The translations under genes were made by a program, and so were the position numbers. From assembly GCA_016210515.1 (NCBI GenBank), contig JACQTZ010000018.1:1-30475 (forward strand): 30,475 nt of DNA. Direction: 5' to 3'. Below are positions 9,432 through 17,534 of the stretch, in pieces. Under the pieces are notes generated by a model that was given only the letters and a program-made list of their open reading frames with translations, made no database searches and was not told the DNA's origin. Source of the DNA: Chloroflexota bacterium (GTDB taxonomy: Bacteria; Chloroflexota; Dehalococcoidia; UBA2985). The number at the start of each line of letters is the position of its first letter. The stretch's first letter is position 1.

Positions 9432-9779
9432 GTGCCAGCCGGAGATAAACAAGTGGCCTTCAAGGTCGATGCACGGGACTATGAGTTGTTTGAGGGCATT
9501 GCCCGCCGCCTGGGCATGAGCCCCTACGCCTTTATGAAGACCCTCATCGAGACCTGGGCATCAGCGGAAGACCTTGTCAACCGATTGGAGAGTGGCGCTA
9601 CCCAGCAGCCCGAAGCCTTTGCCGAGCTGGGACGTCTGGTTCAGCGTCTGCAGGTTGTGTTGAAGCTCAACGGGGCGTTCCAGGAAGCGGTGGAGCGGAT
9701 CTATGCTCACTACGGCGTTTCACTGCAGATGGCGGAGGCCTCCGGAGGTACGGACGAGAAGGCCACTGGAGGCAGATAG
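9432..9779 (+). CDS. Small ribbon-helix-helix-like protein
   Basis: The 115-residue protein starts at GTG 9432, fixed by a Shine-Dalgarno sequence GGGGAGGTG about 4-6 nt upstream. The N-terminus has a short strand (KQVAFKVDARDYELFE) followed by two helices (GIARRLGMSPYAFMKTLIE). This is the layout of ribbon-helix-helix DNA-binding proteins, although I cannot assign a named family. The rest is helical and charged, with a Gly/Thr-rich tail. It is the first gene behind a candidate promoter and lies upstream of a serine recombinase. An accessory or repressor role in that module is a guess from context. Confidence 0.65.
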   Translation: MPAGDKQVAFKVDARDYELFEGIARRLGMSPYAFMKTLIETWASAEDLVNRLESGATQQPEAFAELGRLVQRLQVVLKLNGAFQEAVERIYAHYGVSLQMAEASGGTDEKATGGR

Positions 9780-9924
9780 TGATGCCAGACCCCGGACAAA
9801 TGGTCAATCGGTCCTGGGCTCCCGCGGCTCTCGCCTCTACTGCAGTGCACAGAGCGACGCGACCAGGGCAGGGTGAGACGAACAAGGGATGGTCAACCCC
9901 CTAATCTGAGTAAAGGAGGGGATC

Positions 9925-10398
9925 GTGAGCGAGGATATGGATACCCGATGGTTGAACGGTACATTCCAGGGAATGAACAAGGCCCTTGGACTGGTAAGCA
10001 CCGCGACCTACATGGATAAGGTGGAACCCTTATTGACCCAGGTGGGTGCCGAAGGGCTGTTGAACATGGCAGGGCAGCTGGGCGTGGGCGATCCCGGGAG
10101 GCTCCGACGTCTAGCGAGGGAGCGTCCAAACCTCCCCAACTTCCTGTCCAGCAAGGAGGCACGGGAAGCGGCCCAGGCCTGGACCGAGGCGCACCTCACG
10201 GAGCTGGAAGAGCTGCAGCGGAAGCTGGCCCTCCTGGAGAGGTGGGGGCGTCCTGGGATCATCCGACGGTTCGCCGACCGCCAGGGGGACAGTGCCCTAT
10301 CAACCGGTGATCAACCGCCGGAACAGGTCTGGCAGGCCGTTTACGACCTTCTCCAACGGGATGATCCTCCGCAGCAGGACACCTTCACACACAGGTAA
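9925..10398 (+). CDS. Uncharacterised protein of the recombinase module
   Basis: The 157-residue protein starts at GTG 9925 behind a strong Shine-Dalgarno sequence (AAAGGAGGGG, about 4 nt spacing). I do not recognise it. It is soluble, helical and rich in Leu, Arg and Glu, with a probable amphipathic or coiled segment at about 85-115 (EAREAAQAWTEAHLTELEEL) and an acidic, Gln/Asp-rich tail. It sits 145 bases after the ribbon-helix-helix-like gene and 133 bases before the recombinase start, on the same strand, so it probably belongs to the same mobile module. Coding status rests on the ribosome site, the length and consistent protein-like composition. Confidence 0.6.
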   Translation: MSEDMDTRWLNGTFQGMNKALGLVSTATYMDKVEPLLTQVGAEGLLNMAGQLGVGDPGRLRRLARERPNLPNFLSSKEAREAAQAWTEAHLTELEELQRKLALLERWGRPGIIRRFADRQGDSALSTGDQPPEQVWQAVYDLLQRDDPPQQDTFTHR

Positions 10399-10531
10399 TG
10401 ACCGTCATGGAGCCAGAGAAGGACGGCGCAACAGGGAGCAGGCCACTGGGGTGCAGATGTGGAGGTGGTGGTGGCGTGACCGGTAGCCAGCGGCTATGAT
10501 GGAGACGAAAGATCTTGCCGGGAGGAAAACC

Positions 10532-12061
10532 ATGACAAAGGCTGCGGTCTACATAAGGGTCAGCACCCAGGATCAGGCGCTAGAGGACAAGGTCAGCCTC
10601 AAGGAGCAGCAGGAGCGGTGTGAGCGGTACTGCGAGGGAAAGGGCTACGAGGTGGGGACGGTCTATAGAGATGTGGCCTCGGGGGCTACCAAGAAGCGCC
10701 CCGAGTTCCAGCGGATGCTCAGGGATGCCGGGGAGGGGGCCTTCGACGTGATCGTCAGTTGGAAGGCAGACCGGCTGGCTCGTGGAATCTACCCCTGTGC
10801 CGCTCTGATGGAGTCCCTGGAGCACACCCGCGTCTCGGTAGAGACGGTGGCCGAGGTGTTCGACCGTACCACCTTCGAGGTGCGAGCAGTGGTCGGCCGC
10901 CTGGAGCTGGAGAATTTCGTCGAGCGCTCCCAGATGGGCCGTGAGGGCAGCATTAAGGCTGGCAACCATCCGTGGCGGGCACCGTATGGGTACCGGTACG
11001 ACAAGCCCTCTCGGCGGTGGCAGATCTTTAAAGAGGAGGCCGAGTGGGTACGGCGCATCTTCCAGTGGTATATCGACGGCATATCGCCGGAGAAGATTGC
11101 CCGGAGATTGATTCAGGAGGGAGTGCCCACTCGGACCAGGTCTCGTTTGGGATGGCAGGAGGCCACGGTATCGAAGCTGGTCGATGGGGCAGAGACCTAT
11201 GCCGGGCAGGCCTACTACAACCGGGAGTGGCGAGGGAGGCAGCGGGGAATGAAAGACCGGGCTCTCTGGATTCCGGTCACCGTGCCGACCATCATCTCCC
11301 AGGAGACGGCGGAGAGGGCCAGAGCTCGCCGCAAAGTCAACAAGCGTCTGAGTCCCAGGAACACCCAGAACGTCTACCTCACCCGTGAGCTCCTGGTGTG
11401 CCAGGAGTGCGGCTACGGCTTCCGGATCACCCGGGACGCCAATAGAGGGGCGCGCCTTACGTGTCATGGCATGCGGGCCCATCCCCACCTCTTCCAGTGT
11501 CGTGTTCCCAAGACTCTGAAGTACGAGACCATCGCCCATCGACTCTGGGAGGCAGTGGCCAGCACCCTGGGCTCCGAGGCGGCCCTGGAAACCAGCCTGA
11601 GGGCCAAGGTGGAGCAGGTGGTGCGAGACCGCGAGGCCATCCAGGGGAGGCTTAAGGACCTGGGCCAGAAGCGCCGCTCCCTGGCGCTGGAACAGGACCG
11701 AGTGATCACATGGGCTCGGAAGGGCCAGATCAGCGATGGGCAACTGGACCGCCAGCTGCGGGCCATCCAGGCGGAAGATGAGCAGTACGCCACAGAGGAG
11801 GCCCGGCTGGACACCGACCTCAGGCTCCAGGGGGATGTGGAGCAGGTCTATGCCCAGGCCCGCCAGCTTGTCCCGGCCATGCGGGACCGGCTCCACGGTA
11901 GCCTCACCGAGATGGAGAAGCGGGACCTCCTCCGGTTACTGGTGAGGCGTGCCCTCCTGGACGGGGCCAACAACCTGACCGTGGAGTTCCGCGTGCCCCA
12001 ACCAGAGGGGGTAGTTGGTTACCCGACATCTTTGTGCATCCAGGGGCCCCAGAAGAAGTAG
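10532..12061 (+). CDS. Large serine site-specific recombinase
   Basis: From ATG 10532 the protein has 509 residues. I chose this start over ATG 10496 because GGGAGG lies 7 nt upstream and the protein then begins directly with MTKAAVYIRVSTQDQ. Ser11 is the catalytic serine, and KADRLARG (near 78-85) is the conserved arginine motif of the resolvase/invertase domain. The recombinase domain follows (GNHPWRAPYGYRYD). A zinc ribbon with CQEC near 290 is paired with later C and H/C residues, and then comes a long charged coiled coil. The enzyme would cut and rejoin att sites for integration or excision. About the last 11 codons and the TAG stop lie in the antisense of the convergent MATE gene, which the gene overlaps by 43 bases. 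Confidence 0.93.
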   Translation: MTKAAVYIRVSTQDQALEDKVSLKEQQERCERYCEGKGYEVGTVYRDVASGATKKRPEFQRMLRDAGEGAFDVIVSWKADRLARGIYPCAALMESLEHTRVSVETVAEVFDRTTFEVRAVVGRLELENFVERSQMGREGSIKAGNHPWRAPYGYRYDKPSRRWQIFKEEAEWVRRIFQWYIDGISPEKIARRLIQEGVPTRTRSRLGWQEATVSKLVDGAETYAGQAYYNREWRGRQRGMKDRALWIPVTVPTIISQETAERARARRKVNKRLSPRNTQNVYLTRELLVCQECGYGFRITRDANRGARLTCHGMRAHPHLFQCRVPKTLKYETIAHRLWEAVASTLGSEAALETSLRAKVEQVVRDREAIQGRLKDLGQKRRSLALEQDRVITWARKGQISDGQLDRQLRAIQAEDEQYATEEARLDTDLRLQGDVEQVYAQARQLVPAMRDRLHGSLTEMEKRDLLRLLVRRALLDGANNLTVEFRVPQPEGVVGYPTSLCIQGPQKK

Positions 12062-13596
12062 GGCGTGTACAAGAGGAGCCGGACCCCCATGCCAAGGACC
12101 ACGGCCCAGGCCACGCCAAACTGCCCGAGACTCGTGATGGTGGGCAGGGGGGGAGTCCAACCAAAGATGGACCAGGTCTGGGCAACCCCGGAAAGGATTA
12201 CTGCCGTGGGGATCTCTACAAACCACATGGTGATGATGACGACGACCATAGGAGCGACAGTGTCGCCTGAAATCTGGAAGGTCTGCTGGAAGATTTGGCC
12301 CGGGGCAAGGACAAGGAAGCTGACCACCAGGATCCGCAGCCAGGTGTCGGCCACCGCCAGCAACTCCGGCTCCTGGTTGAAGATAGAAAGGAAGAATCTG
12401 GGGAAGGCGAGGAAGAGAGCGCCCAGGATCGCCATGATGGGAACGACGTAGACCATAGCCCACCGCACCGTTTGCCGGGCCCGTTCCGGCCTGCCCGCGC
12501 CGATGCTCTGGCCAGAGATAACACCGCAGGCGTTGCCCAGCCCCTGGCCACCCAGCATGGCGACCATCTCCACCCGTCGGACCAGGGCATAGGCCGCCAG
12601 GGCGTAGTCGCCGAATCTGGCCACTATCCCAATGACGATGAGCTGGGTCAGGGCCCGCTCCGCCATGATGACGGAGGCGGGGATACCCACCTTCAGCATG
12701 CGCCCCATAAGAGGGAAATCCAGATAGTAGCCGCGAAAGGTGAGATGCAGCCTGGAGCTGCCTGTGAGGAGGCCGTAGCTGTTGATGGCGAAGCCAATGA
12801 AGCCAGAGAGGGCGTTCACCCACGCCACGCCGTTCAGGCCCAGGGCGGGGAACCCCAGCCACCCGAACATGAGAAAAGGGGTGAGAATCCAGTCCATCAC
12901 CCGGGCCGTCAAGGTCGCCTTCATGGGGGTCAGGGTATCACCCGATGCCTGGAGGGCCGCACCGGACATTATGCGAAAGCCCTGGGTCAGTGAGGCGAGG
13001 AACTGGATCTGCATATACCCTTTCGCTAAGGCGATGAGCTCGGAACTCATCCCCAGAATGCGGAGGAGGAACTCAGTGAAGATGATGCCAGGCACCATGG
13101 CGAGAAAGGCCAGGATGAGATTGATGGTGACGGCCTGGAGCACCACGTGGTTGGCCATCCTCAGGTCGCCCGCTCCCACGGAGCGGGCCACCATGGCCCG
13201 CATACTCATGTCTATCCCCTGGCGGCCCAGGCGAATGAACATGATGTAGTTCTGGGCCACCCCGATGCCGGCAATGGCCCGGGCGCCGATGCCCCGTCCT
13301 GCCCAAAAGATGTCCAGGAGCTGGTCCAGGACGTTGAGGGCCCCATCCGTCACCTGAGGCCAGGCCAGGAACACCAGGTTGCGACGGATGGAGCCTGTGG
13401 TCAGGTCCCTGCTGGCGTAGGAGGAGCGCCGCCGGCCACCTCCCTCCCCCGCTGGTTCTCGAGGGGTCTCCCGCTCCTCCAGAGTCGCCTCAGCCCCTGG
13501 CGCCCCGCCAGCTAACTGAGGCTCATCGATGCGCGCGGAGGGACGACGCTCGTCTCCGGAGAGGTTCTGGGATCCGGTTCCTCTCTCCTGGGCCAT
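12019..13596 (-). CDS. MATE family multidrug/solute exporter, copy 1
   Basis: This is a 525-residue integral membrane protein with about 12 hydrophobic segments after a charged, Glu/Arg/Gly-rich N-terminal extension of about 75 residues. It has typical MATE features: the two halves each contain the LAWPQVTDGALNVLDQL-like first helix, NACGVISGQSIGAGRPERA (near 360-380) and QQTFQISGDTVAP. MATE proteins export cationic or other small molecules in exchange for Na+ or H+. The start has GGAG 6 nt upstream. It is nearly identical in long stretches to the gene at 14265-15881. Its C-terminus stops at WMHKDVG, whereas the other copy continues for about 15 more residues. The difference begins where the recombinase gene overlaps. 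Confidence 0.93.
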   Translation of the reverse strand: MAQERGTGSQNLSGDERRPSARIDEPQLAGGAPGAEATLEERETPREPAGEGGGRRRSSYASRDLTTGSIRRNLVFLAWPQVTDGALNVLDQLLDIFWAGRGIGARAIAGIGVAQNYIMFIRLGRQGIDMSMRAMVARSVGAGDLRMANHVVLQAVTINLILAFLAMVPGIIFTEFLLRILGMSSELIALAKGYMQIQFLASLTQGFRIMSGAALQASGDTLTPMKATLTARVMDWILTPFLMFGWLGFPALGLNGVAWVNALSGFIGFAINSYGLLTGSSRLHLTFRGYYLDFPLMGRMLKVGIPASVIMAERALTQLIVIGIVARFGDYALAAYALVRRVEMVAMLGGQGLGNACGVISGQSIGAGRPERARQTVRWAMVYVVPIMAILGALFLAFPRFFLSIFNQEPELLAVADTWLRILVVSFLVLAPGQIFQQTFQISGDTVAPMVVVIITMWFVEIPTAVILSGVAQTWSIFGWTPPLPTITSLGQFGVAWAVVLGMGVRLLLYTPYFFWGPWMHKDVG

Positions 13597-13700
13597 TCAT
13601 GGCTCCGTTCTAGTTATCTGGCGCATCGAGAGCGCCTGCGGGCTGCACCAGACGGTTCAGCATTTCACCCATTGTAGCGGCTGACAACAGGTCGGTCAAC
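12029..13700. repeat. Tandem duplication unit, copy 1 (MATE gene plus promoter)
   Basis: From 12029 rightward the sequence matches 14314 rightward in long identical runs, for example the first more than 45 bases. Similarity continues through the MATE gene and its promoter to about 13700 (15986 in the other copy). The similarity ends on the left just where the recombinase gene begins its overlap. I did not compute an identity. Confidence 0.85.
13671..13699 (-). promoter_or_regulatory. Candidate promoter of MATE copy 1
   Basis: On the minus strand TTGACC (13694-13699) is followed after 17 bases by TACAAT (13671-13676), reading into the gene starting at 13596. It corresponds base for base to the better promoter of copy 2. 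Confidence 0.6.
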
Positions 13701-13756
13701 CAGCGTAGTATGCCCCGCCTACCCACCCCCAAGCATCCCTACTTCCCAGGGAATCC

Positions 13757-13963
13757 CTAAACCAGCGTGGACGGCGCTGGCCCTCCGGACTCCGGAGCAG
13801 CCTCCCCCTTGCCAATCGCCTCCAGCACCTTGCCCACGAAGCTCTCCTTATTCACCGCACCCTGGGCGAGGAGTGCCTCAACCCCAGAACCTTCCGTAAG
13901 CCCTGCCCCAGAGAACACGCTATCCGCCGCTGGCTCCGCTTCTACAACACCCAGCGCCCTCAC
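13757..13963 (-). pseudogene. Duplicated tail of the disulfide oxidoreductase gene
   Basis: The 68-codon frame ends with FVGKVLEAIGKGE, a short linker and GPAPSTLV. The end of the two-domain redox protein at 16797-17519 reads FMGKVLEAIGKGE, linker, GPAPSTMV, so this is a partial copy of that gene's 3' end. No CxxC motif and no thioredoxin core remain. It lies upstream of MATE copy 1 in the same relative position as the full gene lies upstream of MATE copy 2, which fits a tandem duplication that truncated it. The frame opens with GTG overlapping the stop of the preceding small frame (GTGA), so translation of a short peptide cannot be excluded. Confidence 0.65.
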
Positions 13964-14157
13964 TCCGCTTTGGGCTGGCTACTCCCCTCCAGAAACTCCA
14001 ATCCTTCCCGGCTTACCAGAGTGTTACCCATGTTTGACAACACTACACCCCTGGCAGAACGCGCTCCCCGACGCTCCTTCACAGCAGCGCCAATCCCGCC
14101 CGCCAGGCACATGAAGGCCCCGGCTAACATGAGAAGTATGAGGATGGTATGGCTCAA
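13960..14157 (-). CDS. Possible small single-span membrane protein
   Basis: A 65-codon frame from TTG 14157 encodes one hydrophobic segment (ILILLMLAGAFMCLAGGIGA, residues 5-24), a basic stretch (KERRGARSAR) and a polar tail. It overlaps the truncated redox-gene frame by four bases (GTGA), as translationally coupled genes do. There is no good Shine-Dalgarno sequence and I recognise no family. It may be real or a chance product of rearranged DNA between the two MATE copies. Confidence 0.3.
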   Translation of the reverse strand: MSHTILILLMLAGAFMCLAGGIGAAVKERRGARSARGVVLSNMGNTLVSREGLEFLEGSSQPKAE

Positions 14158-14264
14158 GGCACGGGGCCCCGCTCTGGAGGGCGAAATGTAAAGGCCGTCC
14201 CTGTCAAGTGGGCTTCTGCCCTCTTAGGGCGCCCCTCCTAGAGGCAACTCTCTGGGCGTCCCGG

Positions 14265-15881
14265 TCAGTCGCCGCCACCACCCCCACCTCCACCTCGCCG
14301 TTCCCCAAGAATGTCTTTGTGCATCCAGGGGCCCCAGAAGAAGTAGGGCGTGTACAAGAGGAGCCGAACCCCCATGCCAAAGACCACGGCCCAGGCCACG
14401 CCAAACTGCCCGAGACTTGTGATGGCGGGCAGAGGGGGAGTCCAACCGAAGATGGACCAGCCCTGGGCCACCCCGGAAAGGATTGCCGCCGTGGGAATCT
14501 CCACAAACCACATGGTGAGGAAGACGACGACCATGGGCGCGACAGTGTCGCCTGAAATCTGGAAGGTCTGCTGGAAGATCTGGGCCGGGGCAAGGACAAG
14601 GAAGCTGACCACCAGGATCCGCAACCAGGTATCGGCCACCGCCAGCAACTCCGGCTCCTGGTTGAAGATGGAAAGGAAGAATCTGGGGAAGGTAAAGAAG
14701 AGCAAGCCCATGACTAGCATGAGGGGGATAACATAGGCCATGGCCCACCGCACCGTTTCCCGGGCCCGTTCCGGCCTGCCCGCGCCGATGCTCTGGCCAG
14801 CGATAACGCCGCAGGCGTTGCCCAGCCCCTGGCCACCCAGCATAGCGACCTGCTCCACCCGCCGCGTCAGAGACCAGGCGGCCAGGGCGTAGTCGCCGAA
14901 TCTGGCCACTATCCCAATGATGAAGAGCTGGGTCAGGGCGCGCTCCGCCATGGTGCCGGAGGCGGGAAGGCCCAACTTCACCATGCGCCCCATAAGAGGG
15001 AAATCCGGATAGTAGCCGCGAAAGGTGAGACGCAACCTGGAGCTGCCTGTGAAGAGGCCGTAGCTGTTGATGGCAAAACCCACGAAGCCCGAAAGGGTGT
15101 TCACCCACGCCACGCCGTTCAAGCCCAGGGCAGGGAACCCCAGCCATCCAAACATGAGAATGGGGGTGAGGACCCAGTCCATCACCCGGGCCGTCAAGGT
15201 CGCCTTCATGGGGGTCAGGGTGTCCCCCGCTGCCTGGAGGGCCGCACCGGACATTATGCGAAAGCCCTGGGTCAGTGAGGCGAGGAACTGGATCTGCATA
15301 TAGCCTTTCCCCACGGCGATGAGCTCGGAACTCACCCCCAGGAGGCTGAGGAGGAACCCGGTGAAGATGATGCCAGGCACCATGGTGAGAAGGGCCAGGA
15401 TGAAATTGATGGTGACGGCCTGGAGCACCACGTGGTTGGCCGTCCTCAGGTCACCCGCTCCCACGGAGCGGGCCACCATGGCCCGCATACTCATGTCTAT
15501 CCCCTGGCGGCCCAAGCGAATGAACATGATGTAGTTCTGGGCCACACCAATGCTGGCGATGGCCTTGGCGCCGATGCCCCGTCCGGCCCAAAAGATGTCC
15601 AGGAGCTGGTCCAGGTTGTTGAGGGCCCCATCTGTCACCTGAGGCCAGGCCAGGAACGCCAGGTTGCGGGGGATGGAGCCAGTAGTCAGGTCCCTGCTGG
15701 CGTAGGCGGAGCGCCGCCGGCCACCTCTCCCCCCCCCTGGCTCTCGAGGAGTCTCCCGCTCCTCCAGAGTCGCCTCAGCCCCTGGCGCGCCGCCAGCCAA
15801 CAGAGGCTCATCGACACGCGCAGACGGATTCCGCCCGTCTACGGGGAGGTCCTGCGATCCGGCGCCTGCCTCTGGGGCCAT
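14265..15881 (-). CDS. MATE family multidrug/solute exporter, copy 2
   Basis: This 538-residue paralogue of the gene at 12019-13596 has the same charged N-terminal extension and about 12 membrane segments, with the matching motifs NACGVIAGQSIGAGRPERA and QQTFQISGDTVAP. Its C-terminus runs on after WMHKD as ILGERR followed by eight glycines and Asp, probably the ancestral end. GGAG lies 6 nt before the ATG, and a consensus-like promoter lies about 70 bases upstream. Differences between the copies cluster in the membrane segment near residues 310-330 and 385-405. That could mean altered substrate range, but this is only an inference. Substrate unknown. Confidence 0.93.
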   Translation of the reverse strand: MAPEAGAGSQDLPVDGRNPSARVDEPLLAGGAPGAEATLEERETPREPGGGRGGRRRSAYASRDLTTGSIPRNLAFLAWPQVTDGALNNLDQLLDIFWAGRGIGAKAIASIGVAQNYIMFIRLGRQGIDMSMRAMVARSVGAGDLRTANHVVLQAVTINFILALLTMVPGIIFTGFLLSLLGVSSELIAVGKGYMQIQFLASLTQGFRIMSGAALQAAGDTLTPMKATLTARVMDWVLTPILMFGWLGFPALGLNGVAWVNTLSGFVGFAINSYGLFTGSSRLRLTFRGYYPDFPLMGRMVKLGLPASGTMAERALTQLFIIGIVARFGDYALAAWSLTRRVEQVAMLGGQGLGNACGVIAGQSIGAGRPERARETVRWAMAYVIPLMLVMGLLFFTFPRFFLSIFNQEPELLAVADTWLRILVVSFLVLAPAQIFQQTFQISGDTVAPMVVVFLTMWFVEIPTAAILSGVAQGWSIFGWTPPLPAITSLGQFGVAWAVVFGMGVRLLLYTPYFFWGPWMHKDILGERRGGGGGGGGD

Positions 15882-15986
15882 TCATGGCTCCGTTTTACGC
15901 TGTCTGGGGCATCTGGCCCGCCCACTGCCTGCACCAGGCGACTCGGCGGTTGACCCATTATAGTGGCCAGCAACAAATCGGTCAAC
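14314..15986. repeat. Tandem duplication unit, copy 2 (MATE gene plus promoter)
   Basis: This is the second copy of the unit described at 12029-13700. Similarity starts at 14314 inside the last codons of the MATE gene and extends past the promoter. Beyond about 15986 the two copies part because a repeat-rich block of roughly 750 bases occupies this copy. Similarity seems to resume near 16740, next to the redox gene's end. Confidence 0.8.
15949..15986 (-). promoter_or_regulatory. Consensus-like promoter of MATE copy 2, flanked by an inverted repeat
   Basis: On the minus strand TTGACC (15980-15985), a 17-base spacer and a perfect TATAAT (15957-15962) point at the gene starting at 15881. The heptamer GTTGACC that includes the -35 box is repeated inverted as GGTCAAC just downstream of the -10 box (15949-15955), giving a symmetrical pair that brackets the promoter. 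This could be an operator. In copy 1 the downstream arm is degraded. Confidence 0.7.
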
Positions 15987-16796
15987 GGAACCTACCCATC
16001 CAATACCTGCACTGTTATTCTGAGCTTCCCTTTATGTCATTCCGAGTCCCGATTGCATCGGGACGAAGAATCTGAAGGGGCGGCATCATAATCTCCCGCC
16101 AGGCACTGCCACCCTATGGCGTCCAAATGGCACAACTCTCATGTCATTCCGAGGAGTCCCGACCTGTCGGGGCGACGAGGAATCTAGGGCATACACCATC
16201 AGCCAGGATAGTAGGCCGTGAACTCCTCACTCCATCATCACTGCCAGTCCCGATTCCATCGGGACGTGGCAACCTGTGGCTTGCACCACCCCTTCCCCCT
16301 TGAAGGAGGAAGGTCAGAGCTTGCACTGAGCGAAACCGAAGGGATGGGGGTCACGCCTTCATGTCATTCTGAGCGAAGCGAAGAATCTAGGGTGGTAGCA
16401 GAGATCGAACAGACCAAGATATCCTGAGCCAGACAACATCCAAGTGTGGATGCTGCTGGTTCAGCTATTGCCGCAACTCGGCGGTTCTAAGCCCTCGGCG
16501 AGCGCCGACAGATGAGTTTCTTACTTCTTTGGAGGGTTATTCCCTCTGCCAGGTCCCGACGGATTGCCCGTCCTACTCGGGGCGTTGGGGGGATTGCCTC
16601 CCGCTTTCCCTCCGCCCTTTCCACCACCACCCTTTGCCATCACTATCGCCTTACTCATCGCTCTCTCCTTTCGTCGGCTTGCGCTCGGCCCATTGGATTA
16701 CGCAAATTATATCACCAGCCAGAATGCCCTTCAACGCTGCAGCGTTCGCCCCGCTTGCCCATCCACCCCCGCCACTCCTCCCTCCCACCCAACCCC
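15987..16796. repeat. Intergenic block of small palindromic repeats
   Basis: No gene is supported here. The block holds several members of a dispersed family starting TGTCATTC(C/T)GA and ending GA(A/G)GAATCT: 16035-16073, 16142-16185 and 16362-16388. Some carry the inner palindrome GTCCCGAttgcATCGGGAC (16046-16064; a variant lies at 16247-16265). Related units occur at 20888-20914 and 21052-21069. They look like REP-type elements. The block appears to have been inserted between the redox gene and MATE copy 2, because the other duplicate lacks it. Confidence 0.7.
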
Positions 16797-17519
16797 CTAC
16801 ACCATCGTACTTGGCGCTGGCCCCTCGGCCTCCTGCACACCCTCCCCCTTGCCAATCGCCTCCAGCACCTTCCCCATAAAGCTCTCCTCGCTCACCGCAC
16901 CCAGGAACTGCACCGCCTCATTGATCACCGTCTTGGGAACTCCCATCACCCGGTACCTCCGGGCCAGCGAGGGGAACTCCTGCACCTCCACCACGTCCGC
17001 CCGTATCCTTGCATTCTCCATCGCCATCAGGTGGGCCACCCGGGCCACCGAGGGACAGTGGGGTCAGGTGGGCGTCACCAGCACCTGGATATGGACGTCC
17101 TGGTCCACCAGCTTCAGCTTCTTTCGCGTGTCCGCGCTCAGGGTGCTCCTGGGCTGGGACAGGGCAATCACGTCTTCAAGCAGAGTGACGAACTCGTAGC
17201 CGGCGGGCATCCCGTAGTACTTCACGTTGCTGGAGGCCCCATCCTTGCCCATCACGATGGCCGGGATGCGCTCCACGCCGCTCTCTCGCGCCTTCTGGGC
17301 CTGGCTGAAGAAGTCGATAGCCTCCAGCTCCAGCATAGGGGAAAGGGACGTCAGCTCCTCCAGAATTTGCCGCGTCTGGGGGCAAGTGGGGCACTCCCTA
17401 CCGGGGATGACTAGCTGGCCCGTGGTCTGGGTGAAGAGTCTGAGGGTTACCTTCCTCTTCAGGTCCTTTCGAAACCGCTCCTGCAATGCCTGGCGGTCCT
17501 GGGTCGATATGAGGGGCAT
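16797..17519 (-). CDS. Protein disulfide oxidoreductase with two thioredoxin folds; probable selenoprotein (Sec152)
   Basis: Read through one in-frame TGA (17064-17066), this is a 240-residue protein. ATG 17519 has GGAGGAG about 6 nt upstream. The first thioredoxin-like half has CPTC at residues 43-46 and a cis-proline region (ERIPAIVM). The second half begins VDQDVHIQVLVTPT, then TGA at residue 152, then PHCPSVARVAHLMA, and later MGVPKTVI with the second cis-proline. Archaeal-type PDO proteins (glutaredoxin-like, TIGR02187 type) have CxxC in both halves with this spacing, so the TGA replaces the first cysteine of the second CxxC. A hairpin suited to a SECIS lies 15-34 nt downstream. I infer a UxxC redox centre. 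The gene follows the phosphatidyltransferase by 15 bases, in one operon. The alternative is a nonsense mutation. Confidence 0.82.
17030..17066 (-). promoter_or_regulatory. SECIS-like hairpin after the in-frame TGA of the disulfide oxidoreductase
   Basis: After TGA (17064-17066), nucleotides 15-34 downstream (17049-17030) fold as GGUGG plus CC on the 5' side against GG, one bulged C and CCACC on the 3' side. The loop is CGGGU at nt 22-26. Bacterial SECIS elements have a short stem with a G early in the loop at about this distance. The fold was made by eye; in GC-rich DNA such hairpins can arise by chance. Confidence 0.55.
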
Positions 17520-17534
17520 GGTGTCTCCTCCCCG

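Noticed and set aside
10580..11896. 438-codon open frame on the minus strand
   Set aside because: It lies wholly antisense to the well-supported serine recombinase and has no recognisable domain; long shadow frames are common in GC-rich DNA.
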